NCBI GenBank assembly: GCA_949987705.1
Contig: OX465281.1
Location: 223,233,978 to 223,297,977 of the forward strand
Direction: 5' to 3'
Source of the DNA: Thereva unica
Lineage: Eukaryota > Arthropoda > Insecta > Diptera > Therevidae
DNA: 64,000 bases
The notes beneath the pieces are model-generated. The model did not search any database. It was not told where the DNA came from and saw only the letters and a list, made by a program, of their open reading frames with translations. The translations under genes and the position numbers were made by a program. Positions 55,882 through 64,000 of the stretch are shown here, piece after piece (the first letter of the stretch is position 1; each line of letters begins with the position of its first letter).

Positions 55882-56187
55882 ACCTCCCTCGAAAAATGTA
55901 AGAAATATCTGTCCAACTTCACTCCCTCAAAAAATGTAAGAATTGTCTCTTCATTACAAAATTTACCTCCCTCGAAAAATGTAAGAATTGTCTTTTCAGT
56001 ACAAAATTTACCTCCCTCGAAAAATGTAAGAGTTGTCTCTTCATTACAAAATTTACCTCCCTCGAAAAATGTAAAAAATATCTCTCGAGTACAAAACTTC
56101 ACTCCCTCAAAAATTGTAAGAAATGTCTCTTTAGTATAAAATTTCACTCCCTCAAAAATGTAAGAGATTTCTCTCTAGTGCGTATTT
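55882..56187. repeat. 45-bp minisatellite, seven units
   Basis: Units starting ACCTCCCTCGAAAAATGTAA or CACTCCCTCAAAAAATGTAA occur at 55882, 55920, 55965, 56010, 56055, 56100 and 56145; five steps are exactly 45 bp. The minus strand is open through it and reads 15-residue repeats KFCNEETTLTFFEGG (frame 55839-56147). Confidence 0.9.
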
Positions 56188-56345
56188 ACAATCTCACCAC
56201 GGCTCGGTTTAAATTGGATATTTTACTACGGCAAAAGCAGAAAGAAAATGTCTCTGCAGTTAGTGTTTACAATCTCACCTCGCCACAGTTCAAATTGGAT
56301 ATTTTACTGCCGCAAAAGAAGTAAAAAATGTTTCTCCACTTCATA
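56188..56345. repeat. Second, ~85-bp repeat next to the minisatellite
   Basis: TTTACAATCTCACC ... AAATTGGATATTTTACT ... GCAAAAG occurs twice (about 56188 and 56267), each copy ending in AAAATGT-like sequence related to the 45-bp unit. Confidence 0.7.
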
Positions 56346-56399
56346 ATTTACAATCGCACGATAAACGCTCATATCCCAGTAGTACATTATTTTGGAATC

Positions 56400-56975
56400 G
56401 GGACATTTAAAAAAGTTGAGGCCTCAGTATAATTTACTATCGAGTACGGGACAAATGAAGTGCCTCTTGCAAGTCCGGCTCAACTCTAGTTGGGAGACCA
56501 TAAAAATATAAAGTTTTCGTCACCGACGTAGCTATTAGTCACATATCCGCGCCGCAATCGTCAAATTTTTCAACTTTTCTTTTTAACTCGGAATCGAGGT
56601 GCAATAAATTGAGGGTAAATATGGGCATTTATTATGACGAGGCGAAAATGAGGCAAGGCGTAAGATAGTTTGTGTGGGTCTTACGGGGCCCTGTGGGGTG
56701 GTCGAGCTAGACTCATAGAGGCACTATTTGCACCCCGTCGCAAAATTCTAGTCGGGCATAACCCCATAACGAAAGGATCTAAAGCCTTATATAACGCAAC
56801 AGACAGCTAGTAATTCAATTGAATATTTTTTTACAGAAGTTCTCCAGAAGTATTATATCAATAACAGTAAACAATACACAATACAGAATCATCATAACAT
56901 TTCTATCCTTTGGGTAATAGTCCGGGAGCCAGCGACATTTTTTGGTGACTCATTCAATCGTCGATCAAAGTATGT
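56400..56975. other. Interval without recognisable gene
   Basis: Nothing identifiable apart from the approach to the retroelement's 3' tail. Confidence 0.45.
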
Positions 56976-57145
56976 AATTATTTATTTATTTATTTATTTA
57001 TCTACGCCAATCGGCATTATACATACACAGATTACATTAGATTACAAATGGGTTATACAAAAAAAAAGATGACGTTCGGAGAGACGACAGAATTAATTAA
57101 ATAAGATTTGATTACAAAATTGTACAATATTCAACAGATGAAAAT

Positions 57146-59959
57146 TTATTGATCATTACAAAGCAAATTTTTAATACTCCCAGAAAACGATGACAGGGAT
57201 ACTCCAAAAAAGTCAACATCCGCGTAGCATTGGTTCACAAGCCTGGCTATTCGGTTTTTGGGTCCATGGTAGACGTAATTTCTACTAGAGCTTACTACTG
57301 ACAGCAATCTCCTAGTTCTTAGCTCAACTCTTGAACAGATAAGTCCAAAATCAGCTAGAATTTCTGGCGAATCGATCTTTCCGTTGATGACTTTGAAGAA
57401 GAAAGACAAGTCAGCCACCTGTCTGCGACTTAATAGGCTACTGAGCTTATATTGTTGAGCAATGTCACTTATGGTGTTAACATGCTCAGAACCCTCAATA
57501 TAGAGTAAGCATTTACAAAATTTACGTTGTATTTTTTCAATACGATTGATGTGTTGTTGAGTATACGGAGACCAAACCACAGATCCATACTCCAGTATAG
57601 GTTTGACGAACGCTGAGAAAAGAAGTATCAGGCTTTTGGCATTTCTAAACTCTTTGCTTGCTCTATAAATAAAACCTAGGTTTCGATACGCACGAAGTGT
57701 TATGGCATTGATATGTTCGGAGAAGGTTAATTTGTCATCAAATATTACTCCAAGGTCTTTAATGGTTCTAGCCGTTGGGACGATTTGGCCATCAAGTATG
57801 TATATTACTGGAAGTTGCCTCTGGGATCGCGTAAATGAGATCGCTGCACATTTTTTTATGTTTAAGGATAATTTATTTACAACACACCAAGCCTCAATTT
57901 CGCAGATGTCGAGCTGGAGGGTATAAAGATCTAGCTCATTATTAATTTCTCTATATATCTTCATATCGTCGGCATATAATTGATATTCTGAACTGATGTT
58001 ATCACCTATGTCGTTTATAAAGATGTTGAAGAGAGTTGGACCCAAGTGCGAACCCTGAGGGACGCCAGAAATAGGATAAAATTCATTTGATAGGTGTCCA
58101 TTAACTCGTACCTGAAGACGTCTGTTACAAAGGTAAGAGCGCAACCATGCCAAAGCTTTAGACCTTACACCATATAGACTAAGTTTTTTCAGCAGGATTT
58201 CATGGTCTACCGTATCAAAGGCTTTACTAAAATCCGTATATAAAGTATGCACTTCCTTTCCTTTGCTTAGTGAGTTCAGAACATAATTAACATAACGAAA
58301 CAGATTCGTGGTCGTGGATCTACCGCCAAAAAAACCGTGCTGCCTAGTGACTATAATATTTTTGAAGGCAAATATCAATTGTGGCAAGACTATTTTTTCC
58401 AGAAGTTTAGCTAACGCTGACTGAATACAAATTGGTCTATAGTTGATCACGTTGGATTTATCACCAGATTTATGGATGGGGTTGATATAGGACAGTTTCC
58501 ATACAGCGGGAAAAACGCCAGTTACCAAAGATGTGTTGAAAATATGAGTGATAGGCTCACAAAGGCTGACCGCGCAGTTCTTTAAAAAAATATTGGGTAT
58601 TTTGTCAGGTCCAGCGCCTTTCTTAACATTCAACAAAGACAATTGACGATAAACTTCATCAAAGCAAACTTCAAAATTAGAGACGTGTGCGTCAGGACCC
58701 TCATGACATTTACTAGTCCCGTCAGAGGCAGCCAAAGGCTGAGGTGTTGAAATAGAAGGTATTTCATAAATACTTTTGAAAAATGATGCAAACAGATCAC
58801 TGACTTCATCGCCGTTATTTGCAGAAACATTTTCCCAGACCATCGTTGATGGAATGTCAACATCATTACGTTTTTTGTTTTTTATAAACTTCCAAAAATT
58901 TTCTACATCACTTTTCAGACTATTTTCAACCTTGTCTAAATATTTACGGTAACAGGCTACACTTAACCTTTTACAATCAGTTCTAATATTTCTAAAGATT
59001 ATATAGTTACTACGAGTATTATTCCTTTTGAAATTCCTGTGAGCTATTTTCTTTTGCTTCGTAATGTATATTAGTTCATTGGAAAACCAGCAAGGATAGT
59101 CTCTATTCCTTTTTCTATTCAGTGGGACAAACTCTGCTATTGCTTTGTTTACAATATCATAGAACCAGTTCACCTTATCATCAATATTATTTAATTTATA
59201 CAGATCAATCCAATTTATCCTTAGAAAGTGGTAATTCAAGGCTGCATAGTCAGCATTTCGGAATAGGTAAGACGGGGCATCGTTGTGTTTTAAGCTGGTG
59301 CAGAATTTAAAATGAGCTGCTAACGCTGGATGATATTTATCCTCATCAACAATTGACGGCGTTTTGTTAATAATAATGTCTAGGTCACTAAAACAGAGGT
59401 CCAAAGTTCGACCGCTCTCATTTCGGACATGGTTATGTTGGTAACAGCCAGCAAGAAAGAATTTCTCATTTAACAGCGACTCACACTCTAGCTGCGGCCA
59501 GCTGCTACAAATGTTGTAGTCACCCAGAACCAATAATTTATTATTGGGATATTTATTTTTGATAAAATTAATGGCAGATAGGTGACTGTAATAGACGTCT
59601 GCACTAGAATGCGGGGGTATGTATACACATCCTATTATGATATCATAACAAAACCCCTTTATTTTGACAAAAACTTGCTCCAAATCACCACCGTTTAAAG
59701 CAATAGGTTCACCAATAATATTGTTCTTAACGGCTATAAACACACCTCCTCCACGCTCATAAATACTCGTAGTGCGGTCCCTATCCTTCCTAAAAATGCT
59801 ATAGTTGTTGTCGACAATTTCACCGTCCGAGATAGATGAATGAAGCCATGACTCAGTTATACACAATACATCACAATAACAGCTAGCAGAAGAGATTTTA
59901 AAATTTTTTAATTTAGTTCTGAGCCCCCTGGTGTTTTGGTAGTATACCAGAAGATCCCG
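57146..59959 (-). CDS. ORF2 of CR1-like retrotransposon (endonuclease and RT), uninterrupted
   Basis: Open without a stop for more than 930 codons. The frame enters from the ORF1 end in the +1 frame (RDLLVYYQNTRGLRTKL at about 59959) with no ATG, so expression probably depends on reinitiation or coupling with ORF1. APE endonuclease: LCITESWLHS, ERGGGVFIAV, VLGDYNICSS, and a final block DKYHPALAAHF in place of the usual SDH. RT: GAGPDKIPNIFLKNC, NYRPICIQSALAKLLEKI, TLYTDFSKAFDTVDHEIL, SGVPQGSHLGPTLFNIFIND and the catalytic LYADDMKIY. The C-terminal thumb includes KDLGVIFDDKLTFSEHI and GSVVWSPYTQQHINRIEKIQ. All core RT motifs are intact. This is the best-preserved polymerase in the window. Confidence 0.9.
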   Translation of the reverse strand, partial: RDLLVYYQNTRGLRTKLKNFKISSASCYCDVLCITESWLHSSISDGEIVDNNYSIFRKDRDRTTSIYERGGGVFIAVKNNIIGEPIALNGGDLEQVFVKIKGFCYDIIIGCVYIPPHSSADVYYSHLSAINFIKNKYPNNKLLVLGDYNICSSWPQLECESLLNEKFFLAGCYQHNHVRNESGRTLDLCFSDLDIIINKTPSIVDEDKYHPALAAHFKFCTSLKHNDAPSYLFRNADYAALNYHFLRINWIDLYKLNNIDDKVNWFYDIVNKAIAEFVPLNRKRNRDYPCWFSNELIYITKQKKIAHRNFKRNNTRSNYIIFRNIRTDCKRLSVACYRKYLDKVENSLKSDVENFWKFIKNKKRNDVDIPSTMVWENVSANNGDEVSDLFASFFKSIYEIPSISTPQPLAASDGTSKCHEGPDAHVSNFEVCFDEVYRQLSLLNVKKGAGPDKIPNIFLKNCAVSLCEPITHIFNTSLVTGVFPAVWKLSYINPIHKSGDKSNVINYRPICIQSALAKLLEKIVLPQLIFAFKNIIVTRQHGFFGGRSTTTNLFRYVNYVLNSLSKGKEVHTLYTDFSKAFDTVDHEILLKKLSLYGVRSKALAWLRSYLCNRRLQVRVNGHLSNEFYPISGVPQGSHLGPTLFNIFINDIGDNISSEYQLYADDMKIYREINNELDLYTLQLDICEIEAWCVVNKLSLNIKKCAAISFTRSQRQLPVIYILDGQIVPTARTIKDLGVIFDDKLTFSEHINAITLRAYRNLGFIYRASKEFRNAKSLILLFSAFVKPILEYGSVVWSPYTQQHINRIEKIQRKFCKCLLYIEGSEHVNTISDIAQQYKLSSLLSRRQVADLSFFFKVINGKIDSPEILADFGLICSRVELRTRRLLSVVSSSRNYVYHGPKNRIARLVNQCYADVDFFGVSLSSFSGSIKNLLCNDQ

Positions 59960-60539
59960 CTCGACTCGTGAGTTTCTCTTTGGGGAAGTGAAATGCCGGC
60001 ACCGTAATTATCTTGGGAACTCCGTTAATATATTTTATGGTTTTGTTGGTGTCGCCATTCTCATGCAACGTTTTGAGTTCATCTCGCAATTTTTTTAGGT
60101 GGTTTTGCTGCGCCCGAGTTAAATCAGCTTTAAAAATGATTTGGTTGTTACCCGCTGTACCAGATTTAGCTTTTATCAAGTTTCTGGCAGCAGTAACAGA
60201 GGATGTAACTATCAGTAACGGACGGGCTTTCCCTTCCACCGGTCTACCAATCCTACGAAGTGTTAAGTTCGGTAGAATGTCAATGGATTCTGGTGGCAAA
60301 ACATTTGCAATAAGCTCGCGGTCGTCACGCAGTCGCTCAGCACCGAGCTGCTTTTTTGATTCGGGAACATTAAAAGCAATTACATTTTGTTCGCGCTTTT
60401 TCCTCTCCGTTGTTTCGGCTATTATGTTTTCTGCTGCTGTGCAGTCTATGTTTAGAGGACCACAATCAAAATCAAAATTCACCAACTTGGATTCAATCTC
60501 GGTAACTCTTTTATCCAGTTGGGAGCAGTGCTTTGCCAA
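59913..60539 (-). CDS. ORF1 fragment of the same retrotransposon
   Basis: About 208 codons open, no ATG (the frame opens after a TAA about 20 bases upstream). It starts with a coiled-coil-like heptad stretch (LDKRVTEIESKL), then KKREQNVIAFNVPESKKQLG, DRELIANVLPPESIDILPNL and TLRRIGRPVEGKARPLLIVT. This is the esterase-less, RRM-like ORF1 type of CR1/Jockey elements ('R..NVI.FN+PES ... R+G....RPL'). It has lost its N-terminus by 5' truncation. It overlaps the ORF2 frame by about 45 bases. Confidence 0.8.
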   Translation of the reverse strand: MAKHCSQLDKRVTEIESKLVNFDFDCGPLNIDCTAAENIIAETTERKKREQNVIAFNVPESKKQLGAERLRDDRELIANVLPPESIDILPNLTLRRIGRPVEGKARPLLIVTSSVTAARNLIKAKSGTAGNNQIIFKADLTRAQQNHLKKLRDELKTLHENGDTNKTIKYINGVPKIITVPAFHFPKEKLTSRAGSSGILPKHQGAQN

Positions 60540-60583
60540 GTTAACGTTTTGCTTACGTTATCTTCAATAAGGTGTAGTAAGTC

Positions 60584-60850
60584 ACGAAAATCGACCACTT
60601 ACAACCAGTTAGCGGGACAACGTTTACTGGGAGCATTAACAATATGTAACAAACAATAGAAAAAAACCTCATATCATCGTCGTTCATATTTTGAGGGGTT
60701 GTCAATTGACATCAGACGATGTCAAAAAACGACCACTTACATTTGTTTGGCGGGACAATCAATCACTTACAAGCCCGCAAACATGCAAAAAAATTTCAAA
60801 AATTGACTTATTTCATCGTTGTCCAAATTTTACATGGTTACAGAGGACCA
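60584..60850. repeat. Two degenerate ~137-bp units
   Basis: GTCACGAAAATCGACCACTT (60584) and GTCAAAAAACGACCACTTAC (60721), each followed by GCGGGACAA and later TCATCGT.GTCCA/TTCATATTTT. A tandem duplication upstream of the 5'-truncated retroelement. Confidence 0.6.
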
Positions 60851-61008
60851 TATTGCGTATGTAAAAATATTGTGCTTACAATCGATTCACGGGAAAAACC
60901 TACTTTAAGTGATCGTCAAAGTTGCCGCTGCAAGAGTCAGCGCGAGGCCTCGGAAAACTTCCATTCGATACAACGGGTGGGAATTCTAGGAAACGGTGTA
61001 GAAATTTG

Positions 61009-61283
61009 TTTTTTCGGCAATCGTATAGAAATGACGTAAATTGTTTAATCAAAAATCGTAAAGAAAAGTGATACTTTTCTAGTTAGCAACACTTTTCTTC
61101 ACGATTTTAGATATAACTTTAATTGCAGTGCGATTGATTGTCAACAGAAAATGGCCTACTTTGACCAATTATTATTTCTTTACAATTTTTGATTTTCAAT
61201 GTAAGTATTAATATTTTCTTTGCAATTTTTGATTTTCAATATTAAATGTATGTACGTCATTTCTATACGATTACCGAAAAAAT
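61009..61283. mobile_element. MITE with 29-bp TIRs
   Basis: TTTTTCGGCAATCGTATAGA (61009) and its complement ending TTACCGAAAAA (61283); the inverted repeat runs to GACGTA on each side. An internal hairpin AATCGTAAAGAAAAGTG / CACTTTTCTTCACGATT lies at 61046-61105. No clear TSD. Confidence 0.65.
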
Positions 61284-61300
61284 AGCATGTTCAACGCGCT

Positions 61301-61405
61301 AAGAAAAGTGAGTTTTCCAGCTCGTGTAAATTTTAATCCACTCGCTCGCTACGCTCGCTCGCGAATTAAATATTTACACTCACTGGAAAACTATCACTTT
61401 TCTTT
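61301..61405. repeat. 105-bp palindrome with CTCGCTCG core
   Basis: AAGAAAAGTGAGTTTTCCAG and its near-complement CTGGAAAACTATCACTTTTC flank ACTCGCTCGCTACGCTCGCT, itself a repeat. The 61287-61481 open frame is incidental. Confidence 0.65.
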
Positions 61406-61680
61406 ACTTGTAGAACAATCTACTATTGTTTGCGCTTTAGACCGTTTTGACAAGTTTCATTGGTTTTTCCGAGATAACTGACTCAACAAAAATTCGGGCC
61501 TAGGACACACGCACGTTCTGTGAAATATATTTGGATATAAAACGTTGAAAATGCCCAAATTAAAATGCGTTTTTTGTAAAAACGCATCAGATAAAGTACT
61601 TATTTTTTCACTAAAAAATCTCGCTCAGTGTTTGAAATTACGTGAAATTCGCTCGGATAAGTGTTTGAAATGGGGCGACG

Positions 61681-62712
61681 CACAGTGGGGGAAAAAACCG
61701 AAATCGTGGCCAAAACCTCAAATGACCTCTGATGGGAATACAAATTGGCATACAGGGGTTTTGAAGGTCGCTGATTACGAATCCGAAAGCCAAATTATTG
61801 TAAACAAAATGGCCGATCCAATATGGCGGACATGGATGTTAAAAAGGTGTCAGACCTTGACAAAAATTGGTATGTGCGGATTTTCAAGGTCGCTGATTAC
61901 GAATCCGAAATCCAAATTATTGTAAAAAAATGGCGCATCACATAGATCACATCGATTTATAGGTGCATCATAAAATGCACCAAAAGTGCACTAAAATTTA
62001 CCTTATTTTTGCCTCCCACGGCCTCAAAAAAAATCGTAGGGGGCTCTATGACACCTTAAAATTTGCGTAACAGTCCCTACTATTAGGAAAAAATACCAGA
62101 AAAATCCCACCTTGCCTCTAAGGGGGCCAGGGAGCTCCACAAAAGGCTAAAAAACAAGAAAACGCGCTATGTGAAAAAAATTCCTCACATCAAGGCTAGG
62201 CAAAATTAGGAGCTGATTTTTGCAGAATGAGTTCATAATAGTTTATACTTCAAGCTCATCGCAGAAAGAACGCGGGATTCAGCGGGATTTGGTACTTTTG
62301 GTATACATATCATCAGCTTTATTTCAAACGAGTAGTCACTTTTTCGATATATATTTATATGTAATAAACAAACAGAGCAACGTTTTTTTTGGAAAAGTAA
62401 AATATTCGTAATATTCTACATACCTCCAGGAACCGCATCCATTTTTTCGACTTTCTTTTTTGATGAAAACTTTCAAGTTATACAAATGTAAACTTTTCAC
62501 TGCGATCCGTTCACGCGCGCGTCGTCGAAAATCTGTCGTCGGAGGTCAACGTGAGACTGAAATATTTTGACAACCACAAGTAGCAGGGGGCTCGGCCTAA
62601 CGGTTTTGTGTAGAAAGGTTAGTCCCTAAACGATCCCTACCAACCATAGGCTTCAAATCAAAAGTTCATAATTCGACTTTTGGCCAGGATTTCGGGCTTT
62701 TCCCCCACTGTG
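61681..62712. mobile_element. Transib-like element 2, inside a coding exon
   Basis: CACAGTGGGGGAAAAAACCG and the complement of CACAGTGGGGGAAAAGCCCG; the TIR of about 38 bp continues with GAAATC and TGGCCAAAA. It is flanked by CGACG (61676-61680 and 62713-62717), the same duplication as element 1. It is 1032 bp without transposase and carries two 121-bp repeat units. Confidence 0.8.
61747..61945. repeat. 121-bp repeats inside Transib-like element 2
   Basis: TGGCATACAGGGGTTTT (61747) and TGGTATGTGCGGATTTT (61868) start two units 121 bp apart. Each contains AAGGTCGCTGATTACGAATC and an ATGGCGSATC-like word, related to the repeats in Transib-like element 1 (GCGGTCGCTGAGTAAGAATC). Confidence 0.8.
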
Positions 62713-63119
62713 CGACGTCTCTTTGCCCGCGACAGTTACTCAACACGACGGATATCATACAAAGTGTTTGAGTAGTTTTAAAGCTTTGCCAACAAGGTTC
62801 TTTACGCGATTTGCGAAAGTTGATTCATCAAACATTCAGCCATTGACTGGATCATCGAAATCTCGCGATTCACGGTACGTGAGGAATATTGTAATCGTTT
62901 AAAATTGTTTTTTACACTAATATGAGAAAGATTTAAAATGTATGTCATAGTACTTTTATAACATATGTATGTTTTTATGAATGTACATGTTTATATATTT
63001 ATATTTGGATATATTGATGTATGACATTTGCAATGGTATTGTTATAATATGTATGATATCAGAAACATTAGAAAACCTCAAAAATAACGGATTCACTTAT
63101 AAAATTAATTTATTTCCAG

Positions 63120-63318
63120 CGAGGTCGTTTTTACGAGCGGAAATCAAAGAGAAGGCAAGTCAAACGAGGAAATACTAGTTGTCGAAGTAACGCAAGTTCC
63201 TGTCAAAGAGGATACAACTGAGGATCCTCAAGATGTGTCGGAGAACGAGACTGTCGAAACCGCGGGGGAGAAATGCGAAATTTTGGAAGTTGCTTCATCC
63301 ATCCAATTAGAACCGCAT
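63120..63318 (+). CDS. Second exon of the split gene
   Basis: The acceptor TTTATTTCCAG ends at 63119. In the phase matching exon 1 it reads EVVFTSGNQREGKSNEEILV, VEVTQVPVKEDTTEDPQDVS, ENETVETAGEKCEILEVASS, IQLEPH: an acidic linker typical of regulatory or transposon-derived proteins. A good donor (ATC|GTAAGA) follows at 63318/63319; reading on instead meets TGA at 63331. Later exons would lie beyond the window. Confidence 0.5.
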
Positions 63319-63339
63319 CGTAAGAACTGCTGACTTCGA

Positions 63340-64000
63340 ACTTTTGAAATTCGTGCTCCCCAAAATAACGAATCTCTTTTTTGTCTACAATCAGCAGAAT
63401 TACTCTCGATATTATAGTCCGGGAGGTAGCGCTGCAATTTTTTTAGGTATTTTATACCGAATGAATTTTATTTCAAACAGTTGTTTAATGGTCAGAAATT
63501 GGTAAAGTGAGCGTCAGTTGTCGCACTAACGGTGGAGCTAAAGGAGGCAGCATGAAAAAGTCATTGGAAAAAAATCTGCTTCGATGATTTTTATACCGAG
63601 CAAAAATGTATAATATTATTGTTTTAATCACATTTTTTTTAAAAATAGTCGTCAGCTGTATTGACGAGGGGGGGTTATATGTCAGTCACGTGCATGAACC
63701 TCTTTGAAAATTTAGCAACAAATTAATTTTATACCTTATGAAATTTGTACATCTCAATTTTTATACTTTTAAAATAATAAAGAAAATCGTCAGCCGTATT
63801 TTTGACGGAGGTAATACCGTCAGTCAGCGTGATAAACATTTCGCGCGCTTAATGCATTTGAGCGTGGCATAGGCTTCTTGGAAAATTAACTGACAATCTT
63901 TACACCCATAAACAATCAGCTGACGATGATTTTTTGTTTTTTTAATATTCAAATTATCTTATACTTTGAATTCATATTACGCTTACGTCGGAAACTTGAA
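63340..64000. other. Terminal interval with a diverged repeat
   Basis: No gene. GTCGTCAGCTGTATTGACG (about 63649) and CGTCAGCCGTATTTTTGACG (about 63788) are similar blocks about 140 bp apart, each followed by GTCAGTCA; CAGCTGACGATGATTTTT ends the series near 63918. Confidence 0.45.

Larger units (their letters stand above)
56978..60560 (-). mobile_element. CR1/Jockey-superfamily retrotransposon, 5'-truncated
   Basis: Minus strand: partial ORF1, complete-looking ORF2, about 150 bp of 3' UTR, and an (AAAT)5 tail seen as (ATTT)n at 56978-57001. Such short-repeat tails are common in CR1/L2-like elements. The 5' end is lost near 60560, within ORF1. No TSD was identified. Confidence 0.85.
61551..62875 (+). 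pseudogene. First coding exon of a CxxC zinc-finger-like gene, split by Transib
   Basis: ATG at 61551 (context TTGAAAATGC) encodes MPKLKCVFCKNASDKVLIFS, LKNLAQCLKLREIRSDKCLK, WGD. After skipping 61681-62712 and one CGACG the same frame resumes: VSLPATVTQHDGYHTKCLSS, FKALPTRFFTRFAKV. The spacing CX2C ... YHX2C resembles N-terminal zinc-binding modules of large, uncharacterised arthropod protein families. An in-frame TGA at 62822-62824 then stops it. One base fewer in the T run would reopen the frame to a strong donor (G|GTACGTG at 62875/62876); alternatively a weaker donor at 62796/62797 avoids the stop. Exon 2 at 63120 fits either in phase. The insertion inactivates this copy unless Transib is spliced or excised. 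Confidence 0.6.

Noticed and set aside
55882..56187. Regular 45-bp repeats that could suggest a CRISPR array
   Set aside because: Whole units repeat without unique spacers, the unit degenerates gradually, and the surroundings are eukaryotic with no cas genes.
60013..60570. 185-codon plus-strand frame
   Set aside because: Antisense shadow of the retrotransposon ORF1, which has the recognisable family pattern.

Overview
This is AT-rich animal nuclear DNA, most likely from an insect or another arthropod. The evidence is spliced coding exons with GT...AG introns, many eukaryotic transposable elements (Jockey, CR1-like, RTE, R1/I, hAT, Transib, piggyBac, Tc1/mariner and Harbinger-like), tRNA- and 5S-derived SINEs, an LTR with an arthropod-style TATA/initiator, and no prokaryotic gene organisation. 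Species cannot be told. Most of the window is a layered transposon graveyard with only two traces of host-type multi-exon genes.

Layout. 1-1.5 kb: R1-like RT scrap and a 1.24-kb TA-flanked element with arms of about 370 bp. 2.7-7.7 kb: a CR1/Jockey-like RT split by a hAT element, which holds a second hAT, which holds a Harbinger-like MITE; each level has its own target-site duplication (TSD). 7.7-13 kb: a tRNA-SINE family, two blocks of 140-bp repeats, a Harbinger-like MITE, a gag-like ORF resembling DUF4780 proteins, and a MITE-like repeat. 13.3-15 kb: 121-bp tandem repeats cut by a solo LTR. 15.9-16.8 kb: cluster of CAGTCCCC motifs. 18-21.3 kb: piggyBac transposase pseudogene carrying a 575-bp element and a Tc1 element. 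21.3-26 kb: a retroelement that appears to keep gag but no RT. 27.3-30.8 kb: RT/RNase H pseudogene and a hAT element with GC-rich arrays. 32-34.4 kb: hAT and mariner-type relics. 34.4-41 kb: two elements with 7-bp TSDs, the first stuffed with three retroelement fragments. 41.2-42.8 kb: element with 140-bp inverted repeats. 43.4-44.1 kb: two minus-strand exons of an unrecognised gene with a perfect-arm hairpin in the adjacent intron. 44.46-48.69 kb: complete Jockey-type retrotransposon with a 10-bp TSD. 48.9-56.4 kb: Harbinger-like MITEs, a Transib-like element, a 5S-derived SINE and a 45-bp minisatellite. 57-60.5 kb: minus-strand retrotransposon with a long ORF2. 61.5-63.3 kb: the start of a gene whose first coding exon is cut by a second Transib-like element.

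The most informative points are (1) the three-deep nest with exact TSDs at every level, (2) two Transib-like elements with CACAGTG termini, CGACG duplications and internal 121-bp repeats, one of them inside a coding exon, (3) the gag-only retroelement, and (4) the spliced minus-strand gene fragment with its intronic hairpin. No CRISPR, operon, rRNA unit or functional tRNA gene was seen.
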